From: Silurus meridionalis
Lineage: Eukaryota > Chordata > Actinopteri > Siluriformes > Siluridae
Assembly: GCF_014805685.1 (NCBI RefSeq)
Contig: NC_060892.1
Coordinates: 6,059,990 to 6,123,989, forward strand
Direction: 5' to 3'
DNA length: 64,000 nt
Part shown: one piece after another, positions 12,409 through 24,287 of the stretch
Position numbering within the stretch: the first letter of the stretch is position 1
Layout of the letters: each line of letters starts with the position of its first letter
Program-made: the position numbers and the translations under genes
The notes under the pieces: generated by a model
Databases searched by the model: none
Told to the model about the DNA's origin: nothing
The model's input: the letters and a program-made list of their open reading frames with translations, nothing else

Positions 12409-12511
12409 CGAGAACACATTCAAGCAGTAGAGTGAGAAAAAAAAGAGAACCCCGATATGCAGCAGAGTTGAGAACCAACTGGAGCTTAGCAAATCATCTG
12501 ATCCAAAGGGA

Positions 12512-12512
<1 letters not shown>

Positions 12513-12578
<66 letters not shown>
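12513..12578 (+). repeat. (AG)n microsatellite
   Basis: An uninterrupted AG dinucleotide array of about 66 bases starts roughly 105 bases upstream of the left gene's ATG (CT on the coding strand). Confidence 0.95.
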
Positions 12579-12583
<5 letters not shown>

Positions 12584-12750
12584 AAGAAGAGACAGAGAAA
12601 AGAAGCAAGAGAGAATATGATAGAAAGAGTATAAATATAAATAAAATAAAATAAAAATAAAATAAAAGCAAAGAGATTGAGATCGAGAGAGAGAAGAGAG
12701 ACAGACAGGAAGACATAGACAAACAGAGATTGTGAGTGAGACAGGAAGAG

Positions 12751-12752
<2 letters not shown>

Positions 12753-12797
<45 letters not shown>

Positions 12798-12802
12798 AGA
12801 AA
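12753..12802 (+). repeat. (GAAA)n microsatellite
   Basis: A tetranucleotide GAAA array of about 50 bases lies upstream of the left gene and precedes a short (cagatagt)n run. Confidence 0.9.
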
Positions 12803-13199
12803 GAAAGAAATTCAGATAGTCAGATAGTCAGATAGTCAATACAGTGAGAGAGACAGATAAAGGGGAAAGAAGAGAGATGAACAGACAAACAGACATAGAG
12901 AAAAACAGACAGAGATGGGGGTGTAGATGGAGAAGAATGATGCATTTTGGAGGCTGAAGTGCCGAGGAGGACATGGAGCGGAAGAAGAGAGTCTCCTTCT
13001 GACAGAATGAGGACAGGATAAATTCAGAGAAAACAGATTTGGACTGAAGTGTGTGACTCGTCACTTGTTTCTTTGAACCCAAAGCCAGCTCATATCTCAC
13101 AGCCTTGACACCTTCGTACTGGCCAGGACGGAGTCAGGAGAGGAAAACTCCAGCAACACACAACTAATAAACACTAGCAGTCGAGAGGAGAATTTATAC

Positions 13200-14018
13200 T
13201 AACCCTAACAGCCGTCAAGGAAACGTAGCAATACTGCATCATTGAGAAAAATGGCTTTAATAAGAGAATTGTGAAACTTTTAATTATACACTAGCTAACT
13301 GTTTGTAGCTTGTACTATCTACTATATTAGTAGCTAATAGCTAATAGCTACTAAATATCATAAATCTAGTAACCAGCTAATCCGCCAACTAGCTGTTTTC
13401 TCAAGCCAGTTGTTTAGGGGTGAATAAAATACAGACAATCTGTACAATGTAAATGTTTGGGTAATGTGTCAAAGTCCCATAGCAACATAGAGGCAAAACT
13501 TGACTTGAATTATAAGTAAATTAAATGTAAAAGTATTTTTTGTAATTACAACATAATCCTAAATGCCCATTTACGGGTAAGTTAATAGTTAACCAATGAT
13601 AAACCAATTTGCAATGAAGGTCATGTGCACATTGGCAACAAAAACAAAACCCAAACTAACATGCTAATTAAACTAGCTCATTTTAAAGAAGCAGAAGCGA
13701 GTGCTTCATTCTGTATGACTTTGTAACTAAGAAAAAAATGCTCCCAAAAAACCCAAACAAAATGAAGTAACATCTCATGGGATTATAGGGTAATGAGCAA
13801 TATGACGGTCTAAATAAAACTCCAAAGAGTAAGAAGTGTTATTTCCTCTTAATTGACTAAAAGTACAAAGTATTCATTTCAAGAACTTGTACAAGGACAA
13901 ATTGTTCAAAAAATAAAAAAAAAACTTTTTCACTTCTTCCTACACAACACTGTATTAGAGTAAAACCTTGAGATATGGTGTCTGCAACTAAAACAACATG
14001 CCGTGTGTTATGAGTAAA
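13200..14018. other. intergenic DNA without recognised feature
   Basis: AT-rich DNA contains a short run of tagctaata-type repeats around 13330-13350. No gene or transposon is recognised. Confidence 0.5.
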
Positions 14019-14019
14019 T

Positions 14020-14998
14020 ATACACTATGCAACAAAGTATTGGGACACCTGACTTTTTCAGTCACATGTGGATCATCCCCCAACAGTTACCACAAAGTTG
14101 GAGGCACACAAATGTATATGATGCCTTTTACAGCAGCGTTTCCCCCAACCTTTTTTGCGCCACGGACCGGTTTAATGTCAGACAATATTTTCACGGACAG
14201 CCTTTAAGGAGTGGTGGATACATACAACAAAATAAAATGATACGACCGGCATAAAAACTAATACGTTTCTAAATATAATAATAAACGTAAATCCACTGTG
14301 TTATTTTTTGTTAATTTTGATAGCTTGGAGGTTTCAATTCAGCGGTAATGTATTAGGTTTTTCCGACCGGAGCAGCCCCTTTAGGAAGGTAGTGGATGGA
14401 GGTATGACATGTGATCAAGACAAGCATCTTGACATGGATCAAGAGTGAGTCAAAGGCAGATGTGGCTGAGAGAATCCGGTAGCTTTCCAAAATAAAACAT
14501 AATTTAGAATCAGATAATAAATAAAACGGAAATAATGTAAGTTATATATTCTCTCTGTGTGGCCCGGTACCAACTGCCCAATTGCCCAGGGTTTGGGGAC
14601 CACTGTTTTACAGGATAGGATCTTATCTTCACTTGAACTTGGAAACCTAAACCTGTTCCAGCATGATATTGCTCTTGTGCACAAAGCCAGCTTCATGAAG
14701 ATATGCTTTAGATGGGTTTAGGTGGAAGATCTTGAGCGGCTTGCTATGGAGGCCTAACCTCAACCCTATTTAATATTTGTGATGTGTTGGGGTGCTATCT
14801 ATACCCCAGGCCCCCTCACCCTTGTGGGTGAATGAGCACAAATATCCACAAGCACACTCCAAAATCTAGTGGAACATCTTCCCAAAAGAGTGGTGGTTAT
14901 TATAAGATCAAATGAAGACTAAACATTTAAAGGGATGTTCAGAAAGCACATACTAATCTTATTATCAGGTGTCCACATATTTCTGTTCATATAATGTA
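14020..14998 (+). mobile_element. Tc1-like element split by a hAT MITE
   Basis: The outer parts (14020-14133 and 14606-14998) match the 1923-type element: tatacactatgcaacaaagt at the start, ccagcatgatattgctcttg and catcttcccaaaagagtgg inside, and a tcaggtgtccaca ... tatataatgta-type end. The middle 472 bases are a separate insertion. Confidence 0.7.
14134..14605. mobile_element. hAT-type MITE with 8-bp target duplication
   Basis: The insert starts cagcgtttcccccaacc and ends tttggggaccactg, imperfect inverted ends with the CAG...CTG form of hAT elements. It is flanked by the perfect 8-bp duplication ttttacag at 14126-14133 and 14606-14613. There is no coding capacity. Confidence 0.85.
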
Positions 14999-14999
14999 T

Positions 15000-15730
15000 G
15001 AATAATTATACAAAGTACCTCTGTGTGATCACCTGGAAATAAAATATTAAAGAAAAAGAACAACCTCAGTGTGTTCTAGCATTGTGACTTTTTTACTAAC
15101 AAACACAGGACTTCTTGCTAATTGTATGTACAAGATAAGGAGGATAAACCATCCCAAGACATGATATTATGTAAACTATAAACTAACAAGTCTTTATCAG
15201 TCAATCACGAGTCACACAATAAGGAGACAGACACGATACTGATTGAGAAGAAAAGAAACCGAAAGAGAAATTCAAAATTGAGAACGAGATCTCTTGACAA
15301 AAAAACAAGTAGAAGGAGCTGCGTGTGTAAAAAAAAAAAAAAACAATAACAAAACTAAAGCTAAATGTGTGTTCATTCACAACACTGTCAATCCCCTAAA
15401 CTCACTCTGATCACTTTAACTATTTCTGCTTGACAAGAAAAGTAAAGTATTTACAGCTAATCAAAGAACAAAACCCTTATGGACATTGTATATGGAACAG
15501 AACACTTTAGGAAGTTAACTGTATGGTAGTAAAAAATAATCACTACATTGTTGCCAATAACAGCACGTTATCTTTTATTCCATTTACACCAGCGCATTTA
15601 ACAGACAATTAAAAAGATTTTCACTCATTGTTTTTTCTCAGTATATATGTACATTTTATGTTGGTGGAACGTCTAAGAACCAAGGACTGTATAAGTTTAG
15701 TGCCTATAAGTTTGTTCCTTATAAGTTTGT
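15000..15730. other. intergenic DNA without recognised feature
   Basis: AT-rich sequence with an A run near 15332. No exon or transposon is recognised. Confidence 0.5.
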
Positions 15731-15734
15731 CCCT

Positions 15735-15860
15735 AACGAGCAAGTCACTGGGAACTGGCAAGAAAAAACTCCCTGAGATGTAAAAGGAAGAAACCTTTAC
15801 TCACAAGGAAACCCATCCTCATCTGGGGGGCGCCGAATGTCCATTCATTACAGAAAATGT
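15735..15860 (+). repeat. dispersed repeat fragment, copy 1
   Basis: It contains ggcaagaaaaaactccctga, ggaagaaacctttac and acccatcctcatctgggg, shared with 32905-33000. This text is typical of a dispersed fish repeat whose family I cannot name. Confidence 0.5.
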
Positions 15861-16028
15861 ATTTGTCCAACAAAGTTTGATTTGAATTCATTTATCTGTG
15901 TGCATTTACTCTTTCTTGTGGATAAGCAGTTACTATAGAAATGATAAGCTAATAGAAATGGCATGTAACATAAACCCTTTTATTGCATAGTGTACATAAG
16001 CCACAAAAGATTCAAATCTAACACTTAT

Positions 16029-16290
16029 ACTATATAGACAAAAGTATTGGGACACCTGACTTTTCCACCTATTTGGGATTTTTTCCTAAACTGTTAACCC
16101 AAAATTGAAGGTTCAAGCCCTGGTTTTACCAAGCTGACACTCTTGGGCCCTTAAACAAGGCCCTTAACCCTCTGTGTTCCAGGTGTGCTGTATCATGGTT
16201 GACCCTGTACTCTGATACCAGGTTCTGAACCATCTGGTATATGCAAAGAAATTAATTTGACTCTGCTGTAATGTATATGTGACAAATAAA
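16029..16290 (+). mobile_element. Tc1 terminus followed by a tRNA-derived SINE
   Basis: tatactatatagacaaaagt at 16029 is a Tc1-like end. From about 16090 a SINE follows with ggttcaagccctgg (B-box-like), gggcccttaaacaaggcccttaaccc, a ctgtatcatggttgaccctg core and the tail aatgtatatgtgacaaataaaa. Confidence 0.65.
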
Positions 16291-16345
16291 AGCTATTCTA
16301 TATGAAGTGAAACCTGTTTGGATTTCAGTTGCAATTTCAATCAAA

Positions 16346-16748
16346 CTATAATAATACACATGTTAATGCGCATGGGTGAGTCCGAGATGCTGCATAGCAA
16401 TAAATATCTGTATTGGTTAAGTCACTAGAAAGGTTCATGCATTTCACGGTAAGATTTAAGTGATTTATGACTTGACAAATCCCATCCCATTTTAATTGTG
16501 ATTGACATGTACAGAGCTCATAATAAAGCAAAAAGTAATACTTACCTCTTTTATGTAAGATCAATGGGAAAAAGATGGAAGATCTGGAAAATAACGTCTG
16601 AAGTAAGAATAAAAAATAGTCCCTCAGCAGGTGCAAGGAAATACGTCTGCCAGTTATGCACACTGAAAAATTAACGTTGTATCACTCATTGACTTCCTTC
16701 TTTGTATGGGGGAAAAAGCAGAGAAACTCCTCCCTAAATTATTTCAGA

Positions 16749-16784
<36 letters not shown>

Positions 16785-16885
16785 TTTAAATTCTTCGGAA
16801 GTGGCAAAGTGCCAAAAAGTTGCTGACAGGCACGAGTTGTGTTAAAAAGCAGCTTCATTGGAGTGTTTTTTCTTCTCAGCTGTAG

Positions 16886-16940
<55 letters not shown>

Positions 16941-17329
16941 AGTGTGTGTCAGTGTGTTTTTGTGCTTCCTCAGACAAGTGAGAAGTGAATGCTGAAATGA
17001 TCTGACATCAACTGTAAGTCTGTACTATACAGTTGCTGCTGGGTAGAAAGGAAGTAAGCGGCTTTGCACAAGCTTTCCATTTCTATCTAGCTGCACAACC
17101 ACCAGCCTACACTGCATTCTAACTACACTAACACTTTCTCAAAACTGCTTTTATAAAGAGTTACTAAAATTGGTGGTTCATATCTTTTTATACCCGTGTG
17201 TCATTATTATGGGCATCAATGTTATCATAAATCTTAAGAAATACCACATGAGGTTATACTCGCTTTTTGCATCCAATGAAATGCTCTATTCTCTATAAAT
17301 GCCCCAATGCTCAATAATAATTAATTATA
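16346..17329. repeat. (CA)n and (GT)n arrays in otherwise plain DNA
   Basis: (AC)n at about 16751-16783 and (TG)n at about 16892-16941 face each other with 108 bases between. The rest to 17329 has no recognised exon or transposon. Confidence 0.8.
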
Positions 17330-17640
17330 GACCAGGCATAACTTTATGACCACCGATCAGGCATACTTTATGGCCTTTGATCAGGCATACAAATGACCAC
17401 CTGCCTAATATTGTGTCAGTCTTTTGGATCAGACCACATGGGCCAGCCTTTGCTCCCCACATGCATTAATAAGCCATAGCTGGTCATGACCCTGTCACTG
17501 ATTCACCACTGTTCCTTCCTTGGAGCACTTTTGATAGATACTAACCACTGCAGAACAGGAACATCCCACAAGAATAATGATGCATCACAATTTGGCCCAT
17601 GTCAAACTCTCTCAAAAATCTTTGTGTTTGCCCATTTTTT
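17330..17640 (-). mobile_element. Tc1-like element remnant (second family)
   Basis: It contains gaccaggcataactttatgaccacc, cctgcctaatattgtgtc, tcagaccacatgggccagcc, ttcaccactgttccttcctt and aacaggaacatcccacaaga. This is the reversed text of a Tc1-type transposase N-terminus. A second remnant of the family is at 52972-53165. A SINE tail fragment follows to about 17720. Confidence 0.6.
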
Positions 17641-17984
17641 GCCCATATCCAGAGCAACTTACAATTACATCATTCATACAACTGAGCAGTTGAGAGTTAA
17701 GGACCTTGAACATTTCGAACTACTGAACAATTACAAAGGGAGCCTCTGGTGTCATCACTTTGTTACAGTCGGAAGTAAAGCTAAGTATTTTCTGACAGAG
17801 GAGGTCATACTTTGTGGCTTCCTGGTTGAAAGAGGGTTTTTTTTCAGAAGTGAAAATTAAAACAGAGGTTGGTGACAGAAAGACTGTTTATAGCAGCTAT
17901 CATGTAAGTGAGAATTGGAACTAACCTGTGGGTGTTCCAGAAACTTAAATATGACCAGTAAGCAAATATACATATGTCTTTATA

Positions 17985-18597
17985 TACACAGTGCATTCAG
18001 ATCTGCTTTACTTTTTTCAATTTTCAGTAAGTGCATACCCTTTGCAACGACACTTGAAATTGAGCTCAGGTGCCTCCCATTTCTTTTGATTGTTGCTGAG
18101 ATGTTTCTACACCTTGATTAGAGTCTACCTGTGAAAAAGTTTATTGATTGGACATGGTTATGAAAGGCACACACCTCTCTATAGGAGGCCTCACAGCTGA
18201 CAATGCATATCCAAGCAAAAACCAAGCTACGAGCTCAAAGGTACTGCCTGTAGAGCCAAGAGACAAGATTGTTGTAAGACACCGATCTGAAGAAGGCAAC
18301 AAATACATTCTGTTGCACTTAGACTTCCTAAGAGCACAGTGGCCTCTATAAATCTCAAATAGAAGTGTGCCACAACCAGGACTCTTCCAAGAGCTGTTTG
18401 CCCGGGAAAACCGAGCAATCAGGGTGAGGAGCCTAAGTAAGAGAAGTGACCGAGAACCCGATGGTCACTCTGACTGAGCTCCTGTGTGGAGATGGGACAA
18501 AGTTCCAGAAGCAGCTATATATAGCAGAGCGTCTAGATGGAAGCCTCTCCTCAGGGCAAAACCAATGGATGCCCGCTTGAAGTTTGCCAACAGGTTG
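17985..18597 (+). mobile_element. Tc1-like transposase N-terminal half, decayed
   Basis: Broken frames give KELSVELRD-like and KIVVRHRSEEG text, an IPRST-like region, TKTLPRAVCPGKTEQSG-like linker and NPMVTLTELL, with a later RKPLLRAKPMDARLKFAN. These are the paired HTH domains and linker of Tc1-type transposases. A SINE tail (cgtctgccaaatgccataaa) interrupts it at about 18598-18645. Confidence 0.6.
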
Positions 18598-18659
18598 CTC
18601 TCGATATTGGCGTCTGCCAAATGCCATAAATGTAAATGTAAGCAAATCTGTAGGAAGAT

Positions 18660-19115
18660 TGTTCCACACATCTTGGGAACTAATCACAGATTTTCTGTGG
18701 ATGTGGGCTGCCTCAAATTCTTCTGTCTCTTCATGTAATACTCAAACAGGGCTCTGTGGGGGCCAAAACTATTACTTCTAAATAGATGCTTTCCTGATAG
18801 TACTGCATGATGGATAAGTATTTGCCTGTATTTCTTAGCAGACACCATTATTCCTGACCAAATCTCCAAGTACATTTGCAGAATTGTAGCCCCAAATTTG
18901 CAGAAAAACCTCCTTGATGCTTCACTGTTGCCTGCAGACACTCATTATTGCACCGCTCTCCAGCACTTCAGCAAACAACTTGACTCCTGCTACTGCCAAA
19001 TATTTCAAATTTTGACTCATCGGTCCAGAGCACCTGCTACTATTTTTCCTACCTCTTCCTGGAACACTTAAATTAACACTTTTTCAGGTTTTCTTTGTTA
19101 TTTACAACAACAACA
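18660..19115 (-). mobile_element. Tc1-like catalytic-domain fragment
   Basis: The + strand reads gggctctgtgggggcca, ctgatagtactgcatgatgg, ttgcctgcagacactcatta and tttgactcatcggtccagag. The minus strand therefore corresponds to an LWTDESK-type first catalytic block and downstream regions. It is frameshifted. Confidence 0.6.
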
Positions 19116-19149
19116 CATCTCTTAACATGTCAGGGTCTGGAGATTCTTT

Positions 19150-19606
19150 GGGTTTGATTTTTTTCTTCAGCATTCAACACGATCATCCCTTAGCACCTGA
19201 TTGAGAAGCTGAGCCTACTGGGCCTGAACACCTCCCTCTGCAACTGGATCCTGGACTTCCTGACTGCGAGACCTCAGTCAGCCCGGATCGAAAACAACAT
19301 CTCCAGCAACATAACACTGAGCACTGGGGCCCCTCAGGGCTGTGTGATCAGTCCACTGCTGTTCACTCTGCTGACTTACGACTGTGTAGCAATGCAAAGC
19401 TCAAATCACGTCATCAAATTCGCAGACAACACGACCATGGTGGGTCTCATCATCACCTTCGCCCTGTGTTTTCGGTTTTCTGTGATTGTTGTTTAATGTA
19501 GCACCAGGGTTCAGGAGGAACGTTGTTTCATTTCACTGTGTACTGCATCAGCTATATATGGTTAAAATGGCAATAAAAGCTTCTTGACTTGACTTGACTT
19601 GTTTTT
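19150..19606 (+). mobile_element. L2-type LINE 3' part with tail
   Basis: It encodes [20 protein letters not shown] and [17 protein letters not shown], then [13 protein letters not shown], where the usual FADDT catalytic pair reads FADNT. It ends ggcaataaaagcttcttgac plus a TTGAC repeat tail. Confidence 0.7.
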
Positions 19607-19688
19607 TGCTTTGGCCACCAGATGCCGCAATTGGGCCCTTGTTCCCTACTCCCTTAGCCCCTACTCCCTAGCCCCTAACTGTTTAATG

Positions 19689-19984
19689 CAGGGGTCACCA
19701 ACCTTTTTGAAACTGAGAGCTACTTCTTGGGTACCGATTAATGTGAAGGGCTACCAGTTTGATACACACAGTTTTCAGTTTAATCTGAAATAACAAATTT
19801 GCTCAATTTACCTTTTATTATATGTTATTATTAATAATTAATGATATTTATCTATGTGAAGACACTGTTCATGTTACTGATTAATTTATTAACAATGATT
19901 TAACAAAGTAGGAAACAGCTATTTTTAGAAAAGCCTCATGGGCTACTCATGTGGTCCCTGTGGGCACCACGTTGGTGACCCCTG
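19689..19984. mobile_element. hAT-type MITE with 8-bp target duplication
   Basis: The 296-bp element starts caggggtcaccaacctttt and ends cacgttggtgacccctg. The first 14 bases are perfect inverted repeats, and the element is flanked by gtttaatg at 19681-19688 and 19985-19992. Confidence 0.9.
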
Positions 19985-20224
19985 GTTTAATGTCTCCCAC
20001 CTGCTCCTTGTTAGTGTGGTCTATTGGCTATAGGCTTTGGTCTTTGTTAGTGCATTATATTTGTCATTATTTTTGTTGTGGTATAGTTGTCTTAATATTG
20101 GTCTTTGTATTTGTCTGTCTTGATATTTGCATTTTAATCTGGATATGTGTGGGTTTGTTTGTTGTTCTGTTAGTGAGTGTCTTTCTATTTTGTTTGCTTT
20201 CTTTGTTTGCTGCTTTTCTCAAGT

Positions 20225-20450
20225 TTTCTCTAGTCTCCTGTCTTCCCGAGCCTTCTGGTTTCTCCTGGCTTCCAGAGTCTCCTGGGTTCCTCTGTCTTCC
20301 TGAGTCTCCTGGCTTCTTCAGTCTTCCCTAGTCTCCTCGCTTCTTCTGTGTTCCCTATTCTCTTCTCTTCATGAGTCTCCTGGCTTCTGTTTTTCCTATT
20401 CTCCTGTTTTCCTGAGTCTCCTGGTACCTCCTGTCTTCCTGAGTTTCTTT
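20225..20450 (+). repeat. CT-rich minisatellite
   Basis: Variants of cttcctgagtctcctggcttc recur about every 16-33 bases. The array gives spurious open frames in both strands. Confidence 0.75.
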
Positions 20451-20714
20451 GTCCTGGTTTGTTATTACTTATTTGCATAAGTCTTGTTATTTTGTTTTGT
20501 TAAACCCACTCTGCCTGTTTTCTATTTTTGGTTCTCTTTTCTCTAGCTTGTTTTTGTACTTATTGTTTTTCATTAAATAATCATGCCATTGCACATCTCG
20601 AGTGGTTCCAACACCATGGGGAGTTTCCAACACCTCCCGGTGAGAGACTGCTACTCGCTCTAGCAACCCGGGTTCGAGACCCGCTCTTGAACCTGACACA
20701 ACAGCGTTGTAGGC

Positions 20715-20850
20715 TGATTCATCTTTTTTTTTTTTTTTTTCTAGTGAACCAGTATAGATTTATTCATTGATAGAGACTAAAAGCACCTTTTTTTTTTTTA
20801 CATCGTTCTGGACAAGGGCATCTGCTAAATGCTTTTAGAGCAACAAAAGT
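20715..20850 (+). mobile_element. SINE 3' part, copy 1
   Basis: It reads gtgaaccagtatagatttat, gatagagactaaaagcacc, a T run, then ctggacaagggcatctgcta and aatgctttta. The same text recurs at 63495-63600, so this is a dispersed family. Confidence 0.6.
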
Positions 20851-21125
20851 GTCCATCCAGAAAACGTCTTTCAAAGGCGGCCTTGCATATTGGAGCAAGA
20901 CAATGCTAAATGCATACTACATCTATTACAATATCATACCTCCATAATAGACTAGTCCAGGTGCTAAAAAGTCCTACCTGCTGTCTAGACCTTCTGCCAT
21001 TTGAAAACATTTGGTGCATCAACTCATGACACAAGGTACTAATCACAAACAGGTAACGTAGGCCCATTAGTCATGCCCACCCACACTAACTTTTGGATAG
21101 AGGCATTGGAAACTTGAGGGATATG
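20851..21125. other. possible decayed transposase remnant
   Basis: ggcggccttgcatattggagcaagacaatgc and tccaggtgctaaaaagtcct look like a DDE transposase catalytic region (a QDNA-like block and a following strand), but the reading is too short and broken to name the family. Confidence 0.3.
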
Positions 21126-21162
21126 CATGAGACGGAATGATTGCCACATCTGTGGATCCTTT

Positions 21163-21394
21163 CACCAGGATTAACTGTTTTGCAATGCTCTATGGTTAGT
21201 TCAGGCGCATATCCTGTTCGCCATCATTTGGTAATTACAATGGATTGGCTGGTTAGCAACGCATGTAGTTTGTGTGTGGTATACAACGTGACTGGATGGC
21301 CCATGGTGATTACAGATGCTTTTTGGTAGGCGTATGCAGCTGCACCTGTTTGCAGAACTGACCATAGAGCATTGCAAAACAGTTTATCCTGGTG
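21163..21394. repeat. 40-bp inverted repeat at the left edge of the retroviral remnant
   Basis: Arms at 21163-21202 and 21355-21394 are reverse complements over 40 bases with two mismatches, separated by 152 bases. The right arm is part of the open reading frame of the pol remnant, while the left arm is an inverted extra copy. Confidence 0.85.
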
Positions 21395-22935
21395 AAAAAA
21401 CGGTGACCCTGTTGGATGGAACTCCACGGAATTGTTCCGAAGAAACCGAGAAATTGTTAAGAGCACATACGAATGGGCAAAATCAACCTTTGCTTAAGTA
21501 GATCTCATCCTATTTGCAGATGGGTCATGTTTCCGGGACATAGACGAAAATAAAGCGTGCGAAAAACATGCACAATATACACAGATTCGGTTTATGCACA
21601 TGGTGCCTGCCATGTGTTCAGCCCAACATGGGCACAGAGAAGTTTTCAGAGAGCAGATGGAACAACAATTAAAAACGGTCTACACATTGCAGAATTACTA
21701 CATGCTATGACATTGCCAGCTAAAGTAGCTATAGTTAAATATCAAGCTCATAATTTGGAGAAAGATTTTGTATCTCAATTAAACAATGCTGCAGATATAG
21801 CAGCTAAGAAGGCAGCAGGAGGTGATCCTCTGAAAAGTGTACTATGGCAATGTTAGGTTCAGATGAGGAACCACCAGACCAAGATCTATCTTGCATAGCA
21901 GAATTGCAGGAGACAGCTGACATGCACAAACAAACTGGAAGATGCGTGGGGCAATTAAAGAGCAGAGTACTAATATTTGGCGCAATGTGAAAAGCCTATT
22001 TGTCTTCCAGTCTCATATCTTCCACTTTTAATTAAATAAGAACAATGGAACAATGGTTTACATTTTGTAAACAAGGTCATAAAGTGCATTACCCAAACCT
22101 TATGTATTGGACATAAGTTGAGATGTGTCTATTATCTAAAATCGCAGGGTACGGTAGAAAAAGCAAATGGTGTAATTAAGGCAAAGGTAGGAACGATCTG
22201 TGCAGACACATCTCTAAGTTGGCTAGATGCTTTACCCCTAGCATTGATGAAGATGCGGTCACAACTAATCGCATAACACACAACACCCCACGAAATGCTT
22301 ACAGGGAGACTCATGCCTGTTCCGTATAAAGGACCCTCCCTCGAACGACTTGAAGGTGAACTCAAAAGTTATGTTAAACACCTAACAAAAATCCATAGGC
22401 CTTTGTTTTTTACAGACAGCAGAAGACACCCCTGGAGAGCAGCCTACAAACGAATGTCCCATTGAACCCCCACAGCAGTAAAAGTAAAAAGGTAAAAGGA
22501 CCACTGCTACCATCTCAACCACTGCAGTGGGGCCACATGAATCAAAAGAGACAAAGGGGGGAGCTGAGGAAGAAACACCATAAGCACAGCCACACAATTC
22601 GGATAGCGACTCAGACTCAGCAGCCACATTAGTCCCGGCAAGACACACCCGCATTCAGGCACAAAAGCGACAGGAACGACAGGCAGCTAAAGAGCGTTTA
22701 ACATCCTCACCTGAGAGCGAGATTGCAGAACCTTCAGGTAGTGCTGCAAAACAGACAGTTTTGGATAAATCCAGAGACACTGTCTCGCTAGAAACCACAT
22801 GGGAATCAGTAACTGGAGAGCAAGATTTTGAGACTGATGAACAGGAAGAATCATTGCAGGAAGAATCATTGCTGGACTTGTTGTTTCAAGGTGTAGAAGA
22901 GAAAGATCTACAACCCCACAACGTTTTCTAATTTT
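21300..22935 (+). pseudogene. decayed retrovirus-like pol fragment (RNase H to integrase)
   Basis: The stretch at 21557-21856 encodes the RNase H blocks IYTDSVYAHGACH and a VKYQAH region followed by ADIAAKKAA. From 22140 the text matches the C-terminal part of a retroviral integrase, including VEKANGVIKAK and MLTGRLMPVPYKGP, with stops. An acidic, unassigned tail runs to 22935. The style is retroviral rather than Gypsy. No LTRs were identified. It is broken at many places and clearly non-functional. Confidence 0.65.
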
Positions 22936-23269
22936 CTAAGGTAAAATAATTGTCTGAGACCGTCCCCATACTCTTAAAAAAAAACATGGCACTGATCACT
23001 TTGTTTGTTTGAATGTATCGGGATGGTCTCAGGAAAACGTCTGTAGACTGCACTGGTTCCTGTCGAGATGCTCTGCATGCATCTACTCGCAGGCCAGGTA
23101 GGAATTTTTACTCATATTGGTTGCAAGGTTTTTTCGCTCACCCCTGAGACAGATCTAGCCAAGACATCCACGGTATAGAGTTTCTGCTTACTTCATTGGT
23201 TCCATATTACAGGGTAGTGGTTGGTATTCTCACCAGTTATTGTTATTGCTATTGTTATTATTCTTAGTT

Positions 23270-24287
23270 ATTACCAGCCCTCCAACAGGAGTTATTGCCA
23301 TGCTATGCTAATGATACACAGCTGTATATTTTAGCAAAGCCAGATGAGAGAGATCATCTTAAAAATGTTGAGGAGTGTGTAAAGGACATTGGACAGGGAA
23401 TGTTTAATAACTTCCTGCTGCTTAACTCTGATAAGACAGAAGTAATTTTACTAGGACCGCATGCAACAAGAAGTAAACTTTGCGATTACGTAGCATCTCT
23501 GGATGGTGTTTCTGTCTGTGTGTACAGCAGTCAAAGACCTTGGTGTGATTATGGACTCTAGTCTTTCCTTTGAGGCTCATGTGAAAAATATTACCAGAAT
23601 CGCCTTCTTTTACCTAAGAAATATTGCTCAAATTAGAAATATGATGTTGTTACAGGATGCAGAAAAACTAGTTCATGCTTTTTTTTTTCTTTTTTTTTAC
23701 ATGTAGATTAGACAACTGTAATGTTTTACTGTCTGGGTGTTCAAATAAGTGCATATAAGCTTCAGTTAGTTTGGAATGCAGCAGAAAAAGTCCTCACTAG
23801 ATCTAGAAAATATGACCACATCACCCTTGTTTTAATCAGTCTACACTGCTCCCAATTAAATCTTGCATTAATTATAAAATACTACTACTGACATATAAAG
23901 CACTTAATTGTCTATTGCCGCAGTATCTGAGTGAATTTCTTTACCAGTATGATCCTCCATGCCACTTAAATGAGAAGGTGCAGGCTATTTGTTGGTACCT
24001 CAAATAATGAAGACTACAGCAGGGGGCAGATTGTTTTAGTGTTCAAGTCGAGGCTGAAAACATTATTTGGTCAAGTCTTTTCAGTAGATTTTTCTTAGGT
24101 TAAGGAGCCGAACTGGCGGGATCATGGATATAGAGTGAACTGGCGAACTGGGATATTTGTATGCTGTCGTCCGCTCACTCTCACATGTTCACTTGGGTTT
24201 GTTGACGGTGATGTGGTGGGTCGTCTCTTATCCCAGAGAGCCCTCATGTCTGTGTTACCTTCTGGTTCTCCCTTTTAATTATGCTAC
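23270..24287 (+). mobile_element. L2-type LINE fragment, left part
   Basis: It encodes CYANDTQLYILAKPDERDHL, LLNSDKTEVILLGP and, in another frame, VKDLGVIMDSSLSFEAHVKN, the RT-to-3' region of an L2-clade element. The catalytic pair in FADDTQ-type context reads YANDTQ. The element continues after the Gypsy insertion at 31683. Confidence 0.75.

Larger units (their letters stand above)
12409..13200 (-). other. probable 5' UTR and upstream region of the left gene
   Basis: This region upstream of the ATG is CT-rich on the minus strand and holds an (AG)n array at 12513-12578, an AT-rich A/T tract and a (GAAA)n array at 12753-12802. From 12900 to 13150 the sequence is more complex and not obviously repetitive, and could be leader or promoter. 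No TATA box or CpG island is evident. Confidence 0.3.
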
